Shown here one piece after another: positions 1 through 13,942 of a DNA stretch of 64,000 nt (within the stretch, counting starts at the first letter, position 1; each line of letters starts with the position of its first letter). The notes below the pieces were generated by a model that saw nothing but the letters and a program-made list of their open reading frames with translations, had not been told where the DNA came from and did no database searches. The position numbers were made by a program, and so were the translations under genes. Location: contig JACSVZ010000009.1 of the NCBI GenBank assembly GCA_014706295.1, positions 33,106,268 through 33,170,267 on the forward strand, given 5' to 3'. Origin of the DNA: Lycocorax pyrrhopterus obiensis (taxonomy: Eukaryota > Chordata > Aves > Passeriformes > Paradisaeidae).

Positions 1-3000
1 TACATAAACCAATACTTACAAATTGTTTACTATAAATTTAAATTCTGGATTTACTGAACCATTGAAAGGAAAAAAGGTGACTTCATTCCTCCAGATATCA
101 CCTACAGAAAGTGAATTTGGTATGAACTGAAAATAAGTATGACAATTATTCTAAAAATGTTTATTGAATTTGCTGGCATTACTGCAGAACTTGCAATTGC
201 AAAACTGAATTTCTGCTTAGGTCCAGGGACAGGTTAATTGTAATCATAAGAGACACTTCCAAGGCAAGAAGTGCATCTTCAATTTTCTTTTGTCTTTCAG
301 AAACAGCAATGTTTTTGCTGCTTCATGATTAAGGATTATCTGTATGTCAGATTGATTTTAAAAATGTGCTTTCCAGAGCTGTCACATTTGTTTTGAAATA
401 GAAGCAGATACTCCCTCTCCCCCACCAATTGTACCAGCTAAAGTATTAGAAAATGAATTTGATTTTTTGCCCATTTTGGAGTCACTTGGCAATGCCACTC
501 TGTGTAAAGACAATGACAACTCCAAGTCCCCAGTCATAAATAGTAAATTCTGTTCAGCATATTTACATTTTGTAAACATTAAATACCATCTTTGACATGA
601 ATTTCTTAAAGGCATTTTAACCATTTGTGATTCCATATGTACCCATTGCACCGTGTAACTCAAACATAATGTTCCTTCCATGAAAAAATGGGAAAGATCT
701 TCCAGGTCTTAGTGTCTTTAACAAAATTTAACAAACCAAGACATAAGCATTCTGTATTTTGATCCAGAAAATTCTTTTCAAGTAATACAGAACTGCTTTT
801 TTAGTGGTGGCTACTCTGAAGTTAGCGTAGCTGGCCAAAAAAAGATAAAATGCTTGATATTTTCAGAAACACAGTATACTGCTGTTTGCTCACTCTGCCT
901 GCCAGTATAAACTGCAGTGTCTACTAATTTCAGCAGTTTCTTTCAACTGAGGTAAAAAACTAATTAAAAATTAATTCTTACACAACTTCATTTTTTACAA
1001 GCAACAAACTATCTATTTGTAATTGCTTTGCAACTTCCCCCCCCCCGCCCCCAGCTGTTAGGGATGGAGCAATGAAAACAAAGGAAGAAAATGTAACAAA
1101 ACAAAGACCCCAAGTCTGCACAGATTTACAAAAGAAAAAAAAGGCAGGAAGAGAATTATTTTTAGTGGCAACTCATGATTGTGGGGCCTTAATGTCTGTG
1201 ATTTGCAGCTGGGCAAAGACATTTATTTGCAGACAACTAACACACAATTCTAATTTAAAAATAATGTCAGTTTTTGCTCAAAGACTGATTTTTTTTTTCC
1301 ATTCAATACTCATTGTTAATTGCTTGAACTGAAGTTTACAAAACAAGTCTTTCTTTTTTGCAGATTCTTTGAGGCCAACTGCTTTCAGTACATTAATCAT
1401 GTTTTTAAAAAACAGTTTGAGGCCTGAAATCAATTGGAATGCACAATAACCTACTGTTGCAGTAGTACTCCTTACCCAAATGCAGCAAATGAGTAAGACT
1501 ACAGCTAACAGCTACAGAGCAGAGACAGCTCAAGAATAAGCCACAGACCTTCCTCAACAATAAAGATTATTATTAGAAGAATATCAGAGCAGAAGTACAA
1601 ATATAGCAGTAACCAAGCTGCATCTGGTAGCAAGAAAATGTGGTAAAGAGAACAGGAATAAAAGTATTCATAATTTTGTTGCTGGTAAATGAAGCAAAGT
1701 ACAAAGTAGCTGCCATCACTTTACCCACATTAACTCTGCAAACAGGTTACATAAAGTGATCAACACAGTTTTATCTTCCTCATTTCTGCAGTACCAATAG
1801 AAACAGAGACACAGAAACACCTCTATGCTTAAAGCTGGTTATCTCTAGTGGTATTTTGCTAGTAAGTATTCACTCTCTTCTCCTGCCCAATGATGAAATT
1901 GCTTTGTTGTAAGTAGTTGGGATTTTCTTCCTGTACTTGCAATCCATCCATTTTTCAGCATTTAAAATTTGAGCAGACACATCACAGATTGAGATCAATC
2001 AAGTGCACTAAATTGGTTTTAAAGCTCCAGTTAGAGTTATCTGAATGTGTAAAGTCCTCTGTGATTATACAGTTAGTGACATGAATCACTGCTTGGATCC
2101 ACACTGCTCAGACTCAAATTCCTGAAGTGCTACAGTTTTTAAATTGCTAATTTATGCCAATTAATTAACATTATTGACACTCACACTTGACAAAATTTTG
2201 ACATGGCACACAAGATTGAGTTTATGATACAGGTAGAAGTTAATAAAACTCATGTAAGTGGAAATGGAGGATATTCCATTTATTTTATGACATAATGCAT
2301 TTTAAAGCATTCATCTGTGTAGCTTTTACAGTTTTAAAATAAGAATCCTAAAGATGCCTGCTCAATGTAGTTACGAAAGATAAGAAGTCCAAAATTTTTT
2401 CATTGGATTCTAAGGCAATGAAAAACAGCTTAAACTACTGAGAGGAAAATCATGAAATGTTTCCAGTTTATAATCCCAACAATTAGATTTGAAGTTTAAA
2501 GAACTTCCCCATCTTTATAGCCCACATCACACAGAACTTAACAAGATATCTAACAGTTAGTTGCACTAAGCTGCTAAAAAGCAATACTTTACATAATCTT
2601 AAAAATATGCAGCCTCTATTTAAAACAAACTTCAGTATGTTCTATATTATTGCAGTCAGACAAGCTGCCAACATGGACATAAAGGTTCCATGCTGTCAAA
2701 GCAGAAGAAACAGATCTTCAGCTACACTGAAGGGACAAATATGTATTTTTGTTTCACATATTTTGACTGCAAGAAGACAGACTTCTTGTTCTCTGAACTT
2801 CAATTAGTCATTTCCTCTCAACTGGTAGTTACCCAATCTGAGCTTCATCATTCATATCCCATCTGTTCATATGACACCTTAATAATAGTTCTATCCAAGA
2901 ATATAAATCAGAGCTATGATACGCAGATTCATATCCTGTTATAAGCTCAGCCCACATGGTCAAAAGTTTCAGAAAAGCATGGAAAAAAATCATTTGAGAT

Positions 3001-6000
3001 GTCTCAGTTGCACTTACTCTCAGCAGCAAAGTCCAACCGTGCAAAAAAGCACCAGTCAATGGCAAATTCTTTTAGATTCTTTCCCATCTAATCTTTAAAC
3101 GTTTCCCTTCTTCAGAGCGAATCCTGTGGCTTGTGTTTGAATCTCTGTCCATTCATCAAGGAAATCTGCTATTTTTTCCTAGCAGAAAGCAGTAGAATCT
3201 CATTGGGATGCACTGCACATGCTGCTACAACCTTCCTACTATTCATAACCCTTTTGCAGTGTAGGGTTAGCAATGCCCTCTGGACACAGTAGGATCTTTC
3301 ATAAACAGAAGGGAACCATAGTTTGGGCCCCCACTAGACTATAACAGCCCCAGCATTTTGAGGTGTATTAGCTTGAAAATAAAACCACATTTTTCTTTTA
3401 TCAAGCAAACACAAAGAGCTTTGAGTGAGGATGCACCCTGGTGAGCGAACACACCTGCAGAGAGCAAGGTCTGCTGTGCTGGTGCACCTCAGGTGCACAC
3501 AGGTCCAAAACCTTACTGCTGTTCACTAAAGAGAACAAATGCAAGCACCTGAGGTTGTACATAAACCTCAGCTTTCTTCTGGATGTACAGAATCCCATAG
3601 TTGAAGGGACCACCCAGAGCTGGATGAGTCAGAACCCCAGAACCAGACTTCCAGCACTATCAGAACACGCTTGGTGCTTGACACTTTGTAAAGGTACCAA
3701 GCATCAGGCAAAGGTGCATTTACACATTCTTACTACAGCAAACCTTGGAGAGAAACCTGAAGTAAGCAAAAAAACACGTGAAGGAACTAAGAAAGAAACC
3801 CAAAACTCCTGAAAGAGCCCTCTGAAAGCTCTATCAGGAAAGCTCTGCCCCTAAAAGGACAGAAAGAATAATTTATCAAACCTCAAAAAACACAGAAAGA
3901 GTTCCTGGTTGTGTTGATGTCAAGAAGATTGGAACCAACTTTGCAAAGCAGAAGGACAAGCAGATCTTTAAAATTTCACACAGATGAGTTCATTGGAGAA
4001 ACAGAAGGAAACTGAGGCTAAACTCATGAGGAATATGTCATAGAGCCACAAAAAAATAGTCTGCATCAGAAAGAAGTTAATGCTAACAGAGTTTTATAAA
4101 ATGAGTTTCAGGGAAGAACAAACATTTAAATGAAAATCATTTCTATTTCTGTGTGTCTGGGTTACATTCAGGTCACCCTTTTCGAAATGTCAGCACTATT
4201 AACCATGCAAACAATACAGCTAAAGTTTCTAATATAAATTATGGCTACTGCAGCAAGGTATTTTTGTAAAGAGAAAGAATCTCATTTTGAACTTTGCTCT
4301 TGAAGGAATATTGATTAACAACACACTGGAATTAAGGTCTGTACAACCAAGGATCCTACCAAGTCAAACAGCTGGTGTTAGAGGTTTCTTGTAATTATAG
4401 AAATATTTGCAATAATATCCTCTCTAGAGAGCTGTGCTTCCTTACATGGCAGACCAAAAACTAAAGGGGTACGGCACTCCAATACCTCTGTTGCTTGCTT
4501 GTAGGGATAATTTAACTTCTTGATTGATTTTCAGCAGCTATTTATCCAGGAAAAACCACTTAGAACTGCAGGTAGCTTTCTCAGAACAAACTCCTTCCCT
4601 TTCAAATGCGTTTTCCAAGGCAAACAGTCAAAGCAGTAGCACTTCATTTCTTAAAACACTGAAAAATTTTGTTACTACTCAAGCAAATTAAAGCTGTTTT
4701 TTGTTAATGCAGGCTTTGGAACATGTTGTACAGAGGAAGCTCCAGTCTTTCTTCCACTGGTGTGGGTGTCCTGATATTCCTGGGATTCTCACCTACTCAT
4801 GTGAGTCAGTTTTATATAACACTACAACATATAATTTACCTCCTACTCACAAGCCAACACTTCAGCACTAACAACTTAACCAAGGGTTATTTAAGGAATC
4901 TGAACTTAGAACATTTTTATATAAAACTGCGCAAGCAACCATTACATTTGTGTGTCAGTAATCACAGCACGCAGTCCTAAAACTAGAACAAAGAGAGCTG
5001 ACTCCCTTGCAAAAATAATCAAGGGTGTTTCACCAAAAATAGTGCTCCAGAAGATGTAAGATAGATCTTACCCTTGCTCCTGAACTATACTAGGTATTTA
5101 AAAAACCCCTAAGTAATAAAACCCCAACCTTTGATTTAACATAAGATGCACTAAATTGCCATATCTGCATTCTTAATGATTCTGAAAAGGAGCCTAGAGG
5201 AGAATGGTTGTGGTGTCTTATGCTTTTCTCTAACACTCCTCGACATGTGACTGAAAAACCCACCTAAAATGTTTTATTAATATTTGAAAGCTCTCAGACC
5301 ACATGTTCTGGTACTCTAGCTTTGGCAAAGATGTGTGGAATAACACATAACAAAGCGGTCAAGTTGAAGGTTAAACTCAGACGCACCAATATGTCTTTAG
5401 AATATATTAATGGAACTGCTAAGTGGAAAAACCTCCAGCCAAGAAGACACTCAGTAGTGATAGTGAAAACTCTACCTATTCAGTCACTGGCTTCAGAGAC
5501 AAATGGGTTCAGCAGCTGACTCAATGCAAGAAAACAGAACAATGTCAACTAATTTCAGCTACTGATAATCTAGGCTGCAAACGTTTAACCTTGCTGTTAA
5601 CTGGCATGACTGAAATACCTGTGAGCAGCAGAAGTCTTCCTGAGTATGCAGTCTAATGGCTTTCAATGAAATTTAGATACTTATCACTACTTTCCCAATA
5701 AACTCTGCATTCCCCGCTAATCTGGGGCAGTTTTCCCCTCTGCCTTTCTCTTCCAACTTGCATTAAGTCGGTCAGAACGTGACTCATACTCGTTTAAGAC
5801 CTTACTTCTATTCACTCTCATTAAAGTCACTTGTCTCACACTCAGAACTGCTCCCTGCCATTTGTCCTCTCCCTCGTGGTTAAACACACCAACTTCTCAC
5901 CATGGACTGCTGCAAACTTTCCCTGCACACAACTAACACCAACTCATTTCCCCTTTCCCCTCCCTCTATCACTGTTGACAACCTACTACCTACACTTGTA

Positions 6001-6823
6001 GTCTTTATCCCTTTCGGTCCTCCTCTTCCATTCTAACAAATTGTGCCCTGCATTTCTAAAATCTGCATTTTCTTCTCTACTCCTGCTGCTGCAAGTCCAC
6101 ATTTAAACCCAGGTAAATTCTCATACTTCTACTATTTTTCTGTTCTTAAGTTTTTGGGTTTTTTTTTTCACTCCACATAGTTCCTCCCCTGAATTATATC
6201 CTACATTCACTTACTGACAATGCATTTTTTGTTCTATTTGAACCGCTTCCCAGTTCCTCCAGCATCACTTCCAAACAAGCTTCCCTGGCTATGAAAGCTC
6301 TGCAGAATTTGGCTCAGTCTCTCATTCATACTTCCTGCATCTGAATCTCATTCTGTGAGCTAGCATCTTCGTTTATTCATCCCTCTCTTCCTTGGCACTT
6401 CTCAAATGTGAAATGTACTCTGAATCACTACAAACCAACGTCTTTAAAAAATATGAAACCTTTCTCCAACCCTCAGAGCTGAAATGTATTAACTGTTTGA
6501 TGCTGTCCATATTCACTAAATAGCCATCCCATTCTTTTTCCCCAGAGATTACTTCTGTGCTCATCTGTTATAATGCAGGCTTAAGGACTCCCATTCATCA
6601 CAAAATTATAATAATTTTAGACATCTGAGTTGCTGAATATATTGGAATAAAAGATGATTTCTTTCTTGCTCTAGCAAGAGACTTACGCCTTGTTTCAAAC
6701 AGCTCTCTCAGGCTAACTATGAACTACTGAAACTAGAGACAGAAATCACAAAACAAGTTACAATTATTTTTGTTCCAATCTGACCTCTGAAGTTCTACAA
6801 ATAATGGAGACACTTGTTGATGG

Positions 6824-6857
6824 CACTTGATGCTGCATGCCACTTGATGCTGCATGC
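6824..6857. repeat. 17-bp perfect tandem duplication
   Basis: A 17-base unit (cacttgatgctgcatgc) occurs twice in direct contact, at 6824-6840 and 6841-6857, with no mismatch. It is a local tandem duplication in ZRANB3 intron 2, with no sign of function. Confidence 0.9.
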
Positions 6858-7400
6858 CACCAAGCACAGATTAACGTAAAAATGAAACATTTAAACAAAT
6901 ATTCCTAGACATGACCTAAAAGAAAAAAAAAAGCAACAACAAATATGAAGGTAATTTCTTTTTTCTAACATGCAAATTTGAGTAATCTGGCTTTTATTGA
7001 AGTCAGTGTGACAAAACTAGGGAGAATAAGTAGATTTCCCAAAAGAGAGCACGACTAACTTCATCTTGCCTGTTTGTGATGATCTTCATGTTGAACTCTG
7101 AACTCCCCATCTTAAGATCAAATTGGTCATGAGTTTAATAACAAGAATTCAAATTAACTGCAGACTCACAGCAATGATACTACAAAAACTGGAGTCATTA
7201 CAGGATATTCTGTTTGGAGCTTACACAAGCTCTATGTCCTTATCTGCAGCATCTAAGAATGACAGTCACTGTTCTGTGCTTACAGGGAAATAGCCAGAAT
7301 GCTCATTAAACTTTTCAGCAACTTATTAAGCACAAAATGGCCCAACGTGAATAAAACTTGAAGAAAAACTCTTCTTACAGATGTTCTCCATACATACGGG

Positions 7401-7441
7401 TAATTATCAGTATAAACACTGATAATACACTGATAATTATC
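7401..7441. repeat. AT-rich inverted repeat
   Basis: TAATTATCAGT at 7401-7411 is repeated in inverted form as ACTGATAATTA at 7429-7439. The right arm overlaps the short palindrome GATAATTATC at 7432-7441. A small hairpin could form. There is no link to a known element. Confidence 0.6.
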
Positions 7442-10400
7442 AAACAGCTAGAGCTCCATAATACATGAACTCTTCATGTCAAGTATTTCTGTTACACTTT
7501 TCGTCCTTTAGAAATTAATGGCCAATGTTTTCACTGTGTACATGAAATTATGTGCTTCTTGTTCAGGTTAAACTAAGATTCAGTAAACTAAGACTGTGGT
7601 GTTATGAGAATTTATAACAGAAATGAAAACAGTAAAATAAAGCTCAGCTGAAAATAACTATGCCTTATCTCCCAGAAGAGAAACACTAAGAACTGATACT
7701 AGGGGAAAATTCAACATTAGCCTGCAAAATATTTTTTAAGTGTTCCTTTAAACAATGCAGCTGATTCTGAAAAAAAAAATTAGACAATGGAAAAAAGCAG
7801 TTGGTCTTGCATTTAAACACAACATCGACTTGCAGAAACCTATGACCTTTTAAACAAAGGACAGAAAAATTATATATAGACAGTAAGAGATATGTAGACA
7901 TGGAACTAGGTTTAGTGCTTCAAAATGGAATTGAAAGACAAATCTATTTTCTTATTCATAGCTACTTGAGATAAAAACCTGAAGAACAGAAATACACGGA
8001 AAGAGCAAATCAATCAGTAATCATGGATCAAAAATAGTAAAGATAAAAGCAAAGTAAAACAAAAGCTCTGGTAACTTAAAAAGGCAATACAAGGCAGAAA
8101 GCTCCAATTGCATTGTACCGAAGGAAAAAAGATTAATAAACAACAGAAAACCCAGGAGCAACCTCAGTAATAATGATAAAAATGAGAGTGAAAGTGAAAA
8201 ATAGTTACAGAAAAGTGTAAGACAAAAGGGCCTACTGCTCTAGCACAAACTAAAATATGCATGGGAGTCCATGGACTGAACAGATTTTCTCTTATTCTAT
8301 CAGCTTCCAAAATGTAAAACTATCACTCCCTTGGACAACCAACTCAAATGGAAATTATACCTTTCATACACCTCAATGGATATTACAACCCAGAAAGTTA
8401 AAAAAAGTCTGTGTAGAAATTTGCATAAGAATTTAAATAGGACTTAGATCAGAAATTCCTCATCCTACAAAGGGCTGTGCCTGGGAATTCTAAGCATTTA
8501 TTTTTGCTTCCTGCCCATTTCTGTGGCCCAACTACTAAAACCTCAGCAGACTGTATACACTGTGCCTTTCCAGAGAAGAATCTTTCAGCTGTGTTTATAA
8601 ACTTTGAGGAAATTATGATTTGAACCTTTGGTCATTTGGTCTACTTTGAGGATGGGAGAGGGGAATAATTTCTACAAAGACTGATAATCTTTGAAGTAAA
8701 AGTCTGTTGTAATTAACAAAGAATTAACTGTGTGTTCCTCCTGTGTAACTTGCTGGAAATCAGAGACATAGGCAATGGGAAAAAGTACTATTTTGAAGTG
8801 TAGGCAACTGACTCAATATTATAACAGAGGACATTCACACTCCATTCCCTAATGATTTCACTGCCATAATGGTTCTCTGTAGCCTATTATCCAAAAAAAT
8901 ATTAAACACTACACAACTTTTTCTTACTCTAGATAGGGACTGCCTAACAAAACAATTGCCTTTTCATTAAAACTGATAGCTCTTAATGGCAGATGTGAAC
9001 TCCGCATATTCTCTTATTGCCATCCATGGTCATTCACTTTTTTTACTGTGTCTAACAACATTAAGCCAGCATGTACGGGAAATTAAAAATCACATGGTCC
9101 TGAATATATAATGTATTACCTCTCAAGCTTATAGAGGAAACAAGATTGCCTCAGTTACAACAGTTTGAACACACAATTATAATGGAAAAGCTTGTTTTAT
9201 GGGTGGTAAGTATCTCCAAGTCCTCTTCTGCATCCAGCTTAAACAAATTGTTCTGCCAACACGCCTAGAAAGAAATATATCTGTGTCTGAAGGCATCTTT
9301 TACAGATACCATCTACAAGACAAGCAATGCTAAATAATGATGCTTGCAAATCACATACTGACAGTTTTTATTACAAAACTTGATAAAGCATTTAGTGATA
9401 TCCAGTAGTACGAGAGCTAAATTTCAAACAACAGCATGCCTCTTTTACAGAGTATTCAAGTGGACAAATTGTTTGCATTACTAGACAGACATCACACACT
9501 TTTGTAAAGAGAGGATATAAAACAAGAATACATGGTAAAAAGAACTGTGACTTTCCAAGTATGACATTAAGGAACAGAAGCAGTAAAAATCAGTAATACT
9601 CAAAGAGAGATGTGAGCTCAAACGAGACTGAATACAATCCTTATCAGTACTATCGAGTAATTTGCCCATGTATCACTGAATCTTGGATATTTTATCCAAG
9701 CTGCTACCACTTCTTCCAGAGTATTGTGCTTCAACACTGCCACCTCTTCACTAACACCTGGTGACCCCTCAGTTCTACCCTCAGCTCTCAGGAAATGGGG
9801 ATTTGTCCACATCTGCCCAAACCATGACTAATAAGCAGCAGAGAGCAGAGAATTGCTCACTTCCACCTCCCAACAGCACACACATATCTGACCCCAACAA
9901 CCCTCAGTATTTCCTAAGCCTGTTGCTATCAGTTCATGTTCCTGGAAGGGACAAGTCAGTTGGTTTTTATTTAAGAGGCAGTTTAAAGCACACACAAATA
10001 AAAAAATACATATTATTGCTGGTTTTAAAAGTAACTTACACCTTCACTGAAAGAAAATCATAAAAATAAAATAGTCTTCATGGACATAAGTTGTGTGCAC
10101 CCATCTTTTGTGCACATTAATGTTTGAGGCTACAAATAAAGACTATATATTGTATCCATCCCTAGGCAGCCATTCCAAAGTGCATTTCTGAAGAATAATC
10201 TCTAGTAAAGGAATAAGCAGCCAGTTATTTACCTCTAAGGCATGTTTCTGAGATAAAAGGTATCTTATGTTGAACCACACACTGTCTTGTTGGCTCTGGA
10301 ATTGTCATTTCCTAGAAAAGTGTTAGGCAGTCTCTGTTAGACGAGGTAATGCCTTTGGAGCATCTACTGGAAAAGCCTTTGATTCATTTACCAATGAATC

Positions 10401-12319
10401 AAAAGTACAAACCACAACAGCATATTTATTTTATGCTTTGGGAACAGACAAGGGAATTAATAGCTCACTCCCAGCCCCTTCCATGCAAAAAAATAAGAGT
10501 TTGTTCTAATAATAAGTTCCTTTTCATGCTGGGTGCTTGTCTAATCTAAGATGATATTAATTGAATCTCTTCAGCCAACAACACTTGCTCTACACCAGTT
10601 TCCTATCACTCCAGCAAAGCATGGATTAAGTGATGACTGTGAAGGGAGCGCATAGCCTGGGGGAAGAGGAAAGATGAGCAGAGATGCATATATTGCTCAC
10701 TTCAAGTCCTATGCTTATATATTTTTAAAACTAGAAAAGACACTTCTACAGAAAATGTATCACTGGGAATACTGAAAGAAGGTTTAAATCATTATGGAGT
10801 ACACAAAAGGGAAAGACTTGTGTGAGGCAAGGGCTGACAAACTAATAAGAAAATTCAGCTACAAGCACCAGAGGCTCTTGTTCTCTGTTTTGGGACAGGA
10901 AGAGAAATAGATCTGCATGAGCAAGGGACAGATTTAAAAAATACTCCTTGGAAAAGTTTGACTTAACACATTTTACTTTAGATAGAAGCTGGCTGAGAGT
11001 GTGCACACAATTCCTCAGTTTGACCCAGCTTACACATAGAATTTGCTGTGCCAAGGAATGAGATTTCTTGCAATCATGATGAACATTTTTCCATATGCAT
11101 GCCACATGAAAACCATCAGTGCTGGGTTATGCAAAACTCTTGTTAGTGAATGACTTAAAGAAAAAACCCAACATAAACCCATAACCCTAATGAAACAAAT
11201 AAAATTCCCTCCTTGACAGACAGTCATTAGACTAGGTATGCCAAACCTTTTTGAATACTTATTGCAGGCAATTGTTACTACTTCAACAAAAAGAAGAAAG
11301 AAATAGCTGATAAAAATTTATCCAGTTCTGTAGTTAAGCTGCTTCCCAAGGAATCTCTATATTATAAAATAGCCTGCAAAAGATTATGCCACTTTCAAAT
11401 ACATCCATTAGCCTACACTAATTAAATGTGCAGTTTCTTTAATTTTAATGGCTTCTGTTATTTCACTGTTCATATATATAAATATACACCTCAATTGCAT
11501 ATTCAATGGCAGCCAAGGGCTTCGGATTTATTAAATTCAACTCTAACATAGGCTTTGCTGTCTATTCTACCAAAACCTTAGCTATCCATTAAAATCATAT
11601 CCATTCATTCTCAGTCTGTGCAGCAAGGAAGTGTCTGGTGGTCACAGAGAAGTTAATGCCAATTCAGCATAAAGCATATCAAATCTCAGGCTCTCATGTG
11701 AATGGCTGGATTCATCTTTCTCGTCTGCCACTGAAACTGGCAGTATAAAACAGATGGTTTGTTCATTCCCTGAGACAGCAGTGCTAAAGGGTTTTGGCCA
11801 AAGGAACAGAATCAAAGCGAAAAAATTCACAGGAAATTTTAATTGATTAAAAGTTCCACATAATTGCAAGAACTGATGATAAACATTTCCTTTCCAATTT
11901 TTCACCTTTAGAGGAAAAGATGCACATTTCTTTCCCCTGAAAATAATCACAAACATTGGCAAGCAACCCCCTTAGGCTCCAAGCCTCTACTTCTCAGCAA
12001 GATGCTGAAATAACCAGGAACTAATTTCATCCATCTTTCCCACTCAGGGTACAGTAATTCCATTTGTGCCAGACCTCCCCAACATCATTCCTTTCCAAAA
12101 GAACAGCATACAGTAGTTTCACAGCTTTAGGCTGCAATTGCCCACATTTCCTAAAATTTATAAATGTGGAAATAGCATTTCCCCCCTCCTTTTTGACCCT
12201 GTAACTCAGTAACAGGCTCTTACTCAGCAAAATATTTCCAGCCTCTGTTGTATAAACTGTGTTTTTTGATTTACCAGGTACTTAATTGTTGAATGCCTAC
12301 TCCATCAGCTGCTGCACTG

Positions 12320-12374
12320 GCTAACTGAGCACTCTGCAAGGCTGCTTCTGCTCTGCTGCTGCAGCTCAGTTAGC
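12320..12374. repeat. 11-bp perfect inverted repeat with 33-nt loop
   Basis: GCTAACTGAGC at 12320-12330 is followed at 12364-12374 by its exact reverse complement, GCTCAGTTAGC. The loop is rich in CTG/CTGC triplets and could add a TGCA/TGCA pairing next to the stem. The hairpin lies in ZRANB3 intron 2, about 450 bp beyond the exon. It is shorter than a usual microRNA precursor and matches none I know. Confidence 0.6.
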
Positions 12375-12821
12375 TCCAGAACACCCTGATTACATGCCAG
12401 AATTGTACCAAGTTTTAAATAGAAAACCACACAGATGCATCAGGATCTGTTAGTCATTCCCTTAACAGCTCTACCACGCCATTCAGAACTAAAGAATCAA
12501 ATGTGAATTAACTTATTTTAAGAATTCTTTATTAACATAACAAAAATGATGGTCCTACTGATATCAACCTCCTTTCACATAAGAACTTTGATACTATGAT
12601 TCTCTTTTGCATAATGCATTATTAAACATTTCTTCATCCTCTGTGGAAAAAACCCCATAACTCATTTTAAACCATGTTACCTTATAGCTTATGAAAGATT
12701 TCTGTAACATAACTCACCTAAGACTGCTGCTATAGAATAACCTTTGTAAAAATTAATTGATCTTTACCTAAAGTAATTATTTTTAGCATGTGATACAGTA
12801 AGTTGAATACAATAATTTTAC

Positions 12822-12973
12822 CTGCCACTTCTCTGAAGTGCAAATATGATGCCTTTTTCCTGAAAAGGAAGCAGCTTCTTTCTCAGTCTTTCAGGTAGGA
12901 AGGACAGCTTAGCATCAACATCCTCTAACTGAGAAGCTTCAAGTGAAGGTGTTTCCTGAAGAGCATTGGCCAT
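12822..12973 (-). CDS. ZRANB3: ZRANB3 first coding exon (N-terminus, 50 codons plus 2 nt)
   Basis: ZRANB3 is a SNF2-family, PCNA-linked annealing helicase and structure-specific endonuclease that remodels stalled replication forks in the nucleus. This exon encodes MANALQETPS, a variable stretch, then FLPERLRKKLLPFQEKGIIF and ALQRSG. The second part closely matches the known human N-terminus (FLPDRLRAKLLPFQ..GIIFAL.R.GR), the segment just before helicase motif I. The minus-strand acceptor is a pyrimidine-rich tract ending CCCTGAG, so the exon starts at 12980. The donor is GGCAG|GTAAAA after 12822, leaving the last codon split after two bases. The ATG at 12973 is taken as the start because the frame upstream in the predicted exon 1 has no in-frame ATG. 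The residues before FLPERL differ from mammals, as is common in this family's N-terminus. The rest of the gene lies outside the window. Confidence 0.87.
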
Positions 12974-13462
12974 GCTGAACCTCAGGGAAACAAAAGAGAA
13001 AGATGTCATCTTACTGATGAGGCAGAATACAGAATAAAGCTTCATTGAACAATACTGATCACTTCATCTTGAAATAATCAATATCTAAACAACTTTTCTT
13101 GAGTTTTGAGAATTCTCTCTGGAAAGCATAAAATTGTGCAGATGCTGGAGGAGGAGTCCCTCACCTCAGTCTCCATAAAATATTCTAACTACTCCAGGAT
13201 GAAGAGGTCAGCATGTGTCTCTTCCTTTACACTATAATTATTTAAGCAAATACTCTATTCATGAATGAAAGTTATTTGTCATTCAAATCAAGCTTACTCA
13301 TGGACATCGAAATATAATTCTTTCAGTAAATATTTTTCAGAAGAGTTCTAGGAAAAAGGTTATCTAACCTTCTGATGATGGAACTAACAGTCCTTTAAAA
13401 TTTTTAATCCTAAAAATTAAATCAGAAAACAAAGGGGAAAATAAGCCCACTTTGGGGGAAGT

Positions 13463-13498
13463 AAAAAAAAAAAAGAAAAAGAAAAAGAAAAGAAAAAC
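13463..13498. repeat. A-rich / (AAAAAG)n simple repeat
   Basis: A run of A is followed by repeats of AAAAAG and AAAAG. It is an ordinary low-complexity tract in ZRANB3 intron 1. Confidence 0.9.
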
Positions 13499-13942
13499 CA
13501 GTAAGGAAGTTAATTTCCATAAGAAAAAAACAATCTTAAACCAAAGAACTAATCAATAAAAATTCTCATAGTGTGTTTAAGACTAAAAATGTGGATTCTT
13601 CATTCATTTTTGTTCAAGGGACAGGGTCAGAGCAGGAAAACACAGTTTTGCTCTCTTTTAACTCCAACAGACTTTAAACAAGCAAACAAAAGTTTATAAA
13701 GCTCAGTAGCAGTGCACTAACTGAACACAAAGAAAGAATAAAACCTTTACATCAAAACATTACCTAACTATTTTGGATTCACAGCCTGTGTAAGGAGCAG
13801 GATTACCACAGGAACAAAGAATGTCAGCCAAAATAGGCTTCCTGGACTCTTAGCAGTACCATCAGGTTTGATAACAAAATTCTGAACTGGGTGCACTCAG
13901 ATTTTTTGATAGTGACTTATTTCTGAAGCAATTTGGAAGAAG

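Larger units (their letters stand above)
1..12821 (-). other. ZRANB3: ZRANB3 intron 2 (partial), no further exon recognised
   Basis: This stretch lies downstream of the first ZRANB3 coding exon on the minus strand. It should be the intron leading to the exon carrying the SNF2 Walker A motif (DEMGLGKT in the human protein). I looked on the minus strand for that motif and for other conserved helicase segments and found none. The sequence is AT-rich with scattered short open frames that show no family resemblance. Apart from small direct and inverted repeats listed separately, I see nothing else in it. A diverged or very short exon could have been missed. Confidence 0.6.

Noticed and set aside
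382..681. Minus-strand frame of 99 codons at the left edge
   Set aside because: No match to ZRANB3 or other known protein features and no convincing splice boundaries.
11642..11962. Minus-strand frame containing VADEKDES, superficially like the ZRANB3 Walker A region (VADEMGLGKT)
   Set aside because: The essential GxGKT residues are absent and the flanking residues do not match, so it is not the next ZRANB3 exon.
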